From: Mycobacterium attenuatum | GTDB lineage: Bacteria; Actinomycetota; Actinomycetes; Mycobacteriales; Mycobacteriaceae | Reading direction: 5' to 3' | DNA: 62,606 nucleotides | Assembly (NCBI RefSeq): GCF_900566085.1 | Contig: NZ_UPHT01000164.1 | Span: 1-62,606 of the forward strand | Shown: one piece after another, positions 62,021-62,606 of the stretch | Position numbering within the stretch: the stretch's first letter is position 1 | How the letters are laid out: every line of letters begins with the position of its first letter | Program-made: the position numbers and the translations under genes | Notes under the pieces: generated by a model | What the model was told of the DNA's origin: nothing | The model's database searches: none | Seen by the model: the letters and a program-made list of their open reading frames with translations, nothing else

Positions 62021-62606
62021 ATGTCCTATGTGATGGCCGTACCGGAGCTGGTTGCCGCCGCAACCGAGGACCTGGCGGGGATAGGATCGGCCCTGGCCCA
62101 GGCGAACGCGGCCGCCGCGGGTCCGACGCTAGCGGTGGTCGGGCCGGCCGTCGACGAGATATCGGCGGCGCTCGCGGCGTTGTTCAGCGACCACGCCGCC
62201 AGTTACCAGGTGGTTAGCGCCGAGGCGGCAGCGTTTCACGACCAGTTTGTGCGCATCCTGCAGTCCAGCGTGAGCGCATATGCGCTCACCGATGCCGCCA
62301 GCGCCGGCCAGCAGCTGCTCAATGCCATCAACGCGCCCACCATGGCGCTGTTGGGACGCCCGCTGATCGGCAACGGGGCCGACGGCGCGCCGGGCACCGG
62401 TCAAAACGGCGGCGACGGGGGTTTGCTGTTCGGCAACGGCGGCAACGGTGGGTCCGGCGGTACCAGCGTCACCGGGTTCAGGCAGGGCTTACCAGGTGGG
62501 AACGGCGGGTCCGCCGGGCTGATCGGCAACGGCGGCACCGGCGGGGCCGGCGGCTTCGGTGGGCGTGGGGGGCCCGGCGGTGCGGGCGGCAACGGCGGGC
62601 TGCTAT
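62021..62606 (+). CDS. PE_PGRS family protein, truncated by window edge
   Basis: Starts ATG 62021 behind GAGGAGGG (MSYVMAVPELVAAATEDLAG). A full PE domain runs to about residue 95, then LLGRPLIGNGADGAPGTGQN and Gly-Gly-Asn/Gly-Gly-Ala repeats to the right edge. It is the second PE_PGRS in the window and differs in the linker from the first. The C-terminus is outside the sequence. Confidence 0.92.
   Translation, partial: MSYVMAVPELVAAATEDLAGIGSALAQANAAAAGPTLAVVGPAVDEISAALAALFSDHAASYQVVSAEAAAFHDQFVRILQSSVSAYALTDAASAGQQLLNAINAPTMALLGRPLIGNGADGAPGTGQNGGDGGLLFGNGGNGGSGGTSVTGFRQGLPGGNGGSAGLIGNGGTGGAGGFGGRGGPGGAGGNGGLL

Overview
The window is chromosomal DNA of a slow-growing Mycobacterium outside, but close to, the M. 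tuberculosis complex. GC content is high, PE/PPE/PE_PGRS genes are abundant, and the backbone is collinear with the M. tuberculosis segment lpqE-radA-disA to ppgS-Rv3632 (Rv3584 to Rv3632). M. tuberculosis names are used where I recognise the orthologue from memory. The species is not fixed by the sequence; a relative of M. kansasii is plausible but unproven.

Layout. Bases 1-557 are the 5' part of a PE_PGRS gene on the minus strand. lpqE, radA, disA, an Rv3587c homologue, canB and mutY follow (0.8-6.4 kb). Between mutY and the Rv3591c hydrolase lies an accessory block (6.4-14.2 kb) that the M. tuberculosis layout does not have. It contains dabB-dabA, a PII-like protein, a beta-carbonic-anhydrase homologue that has lost its catalytic arginine, a DUF6671 protein, an unknown protein and a winged-helix regulator. 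This is a DAB (MpsAB-type) inorganic-carbon uptake module and is the most interesting system in the window. mhuD and lpqF follow, then a phosphatase-cbtA-cbtB unit behind a cobalamin riboswitch, clpC1 and lsr2.

The minus strand from 22 to 33.5 kb carries a long, tightly overlapping vitamin operon: ftsH, folE, folP1, folB, folK, two membrane proteins, a Rossmann/DUF2520 protein, panC, panD, coaX and lysS. After ftsH comes a 66-bp hairpin tandem repeat. ephA follows without the espD-espC-espA genes that stand here in M. tuberculosis. ephA is in an overlapping oxidoreductase operon with a luciferase-type monooxygenase and a zinc alcohol dehydrogenase.

From 37.7 to 48.3 kb is a PE/PPE/Esx-rich region: PE-PPE65-esxW-esxV, a small HTH regulator with candidate operators, an alpha/beta-hydrolase-cyclase fusion, a lone hydrolase and two further PE/PPE pairs. 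The second pair has a leader peptide. Core genes resume with lpqG, hpt, tilS, an HEVTH metalloprotein, a PBP4-type carboxypeptidase, ppa and a TerC-like protein (48.3-54.9 kb). Another PPE follows with a decayed esx remnant behind it, then the arabinogalactan galactosamine genes (flippase-like, ppgS, Rv3632), a large BTAD/NB-ARC regulator, and the start of a second PE_PGRS gene running off the right edge.

No rRNA, tRNA, CRISPR array, transposase or integrase was recognised. Family and residue assignments come from reading the sequence and from general knowledge; no database search was run.
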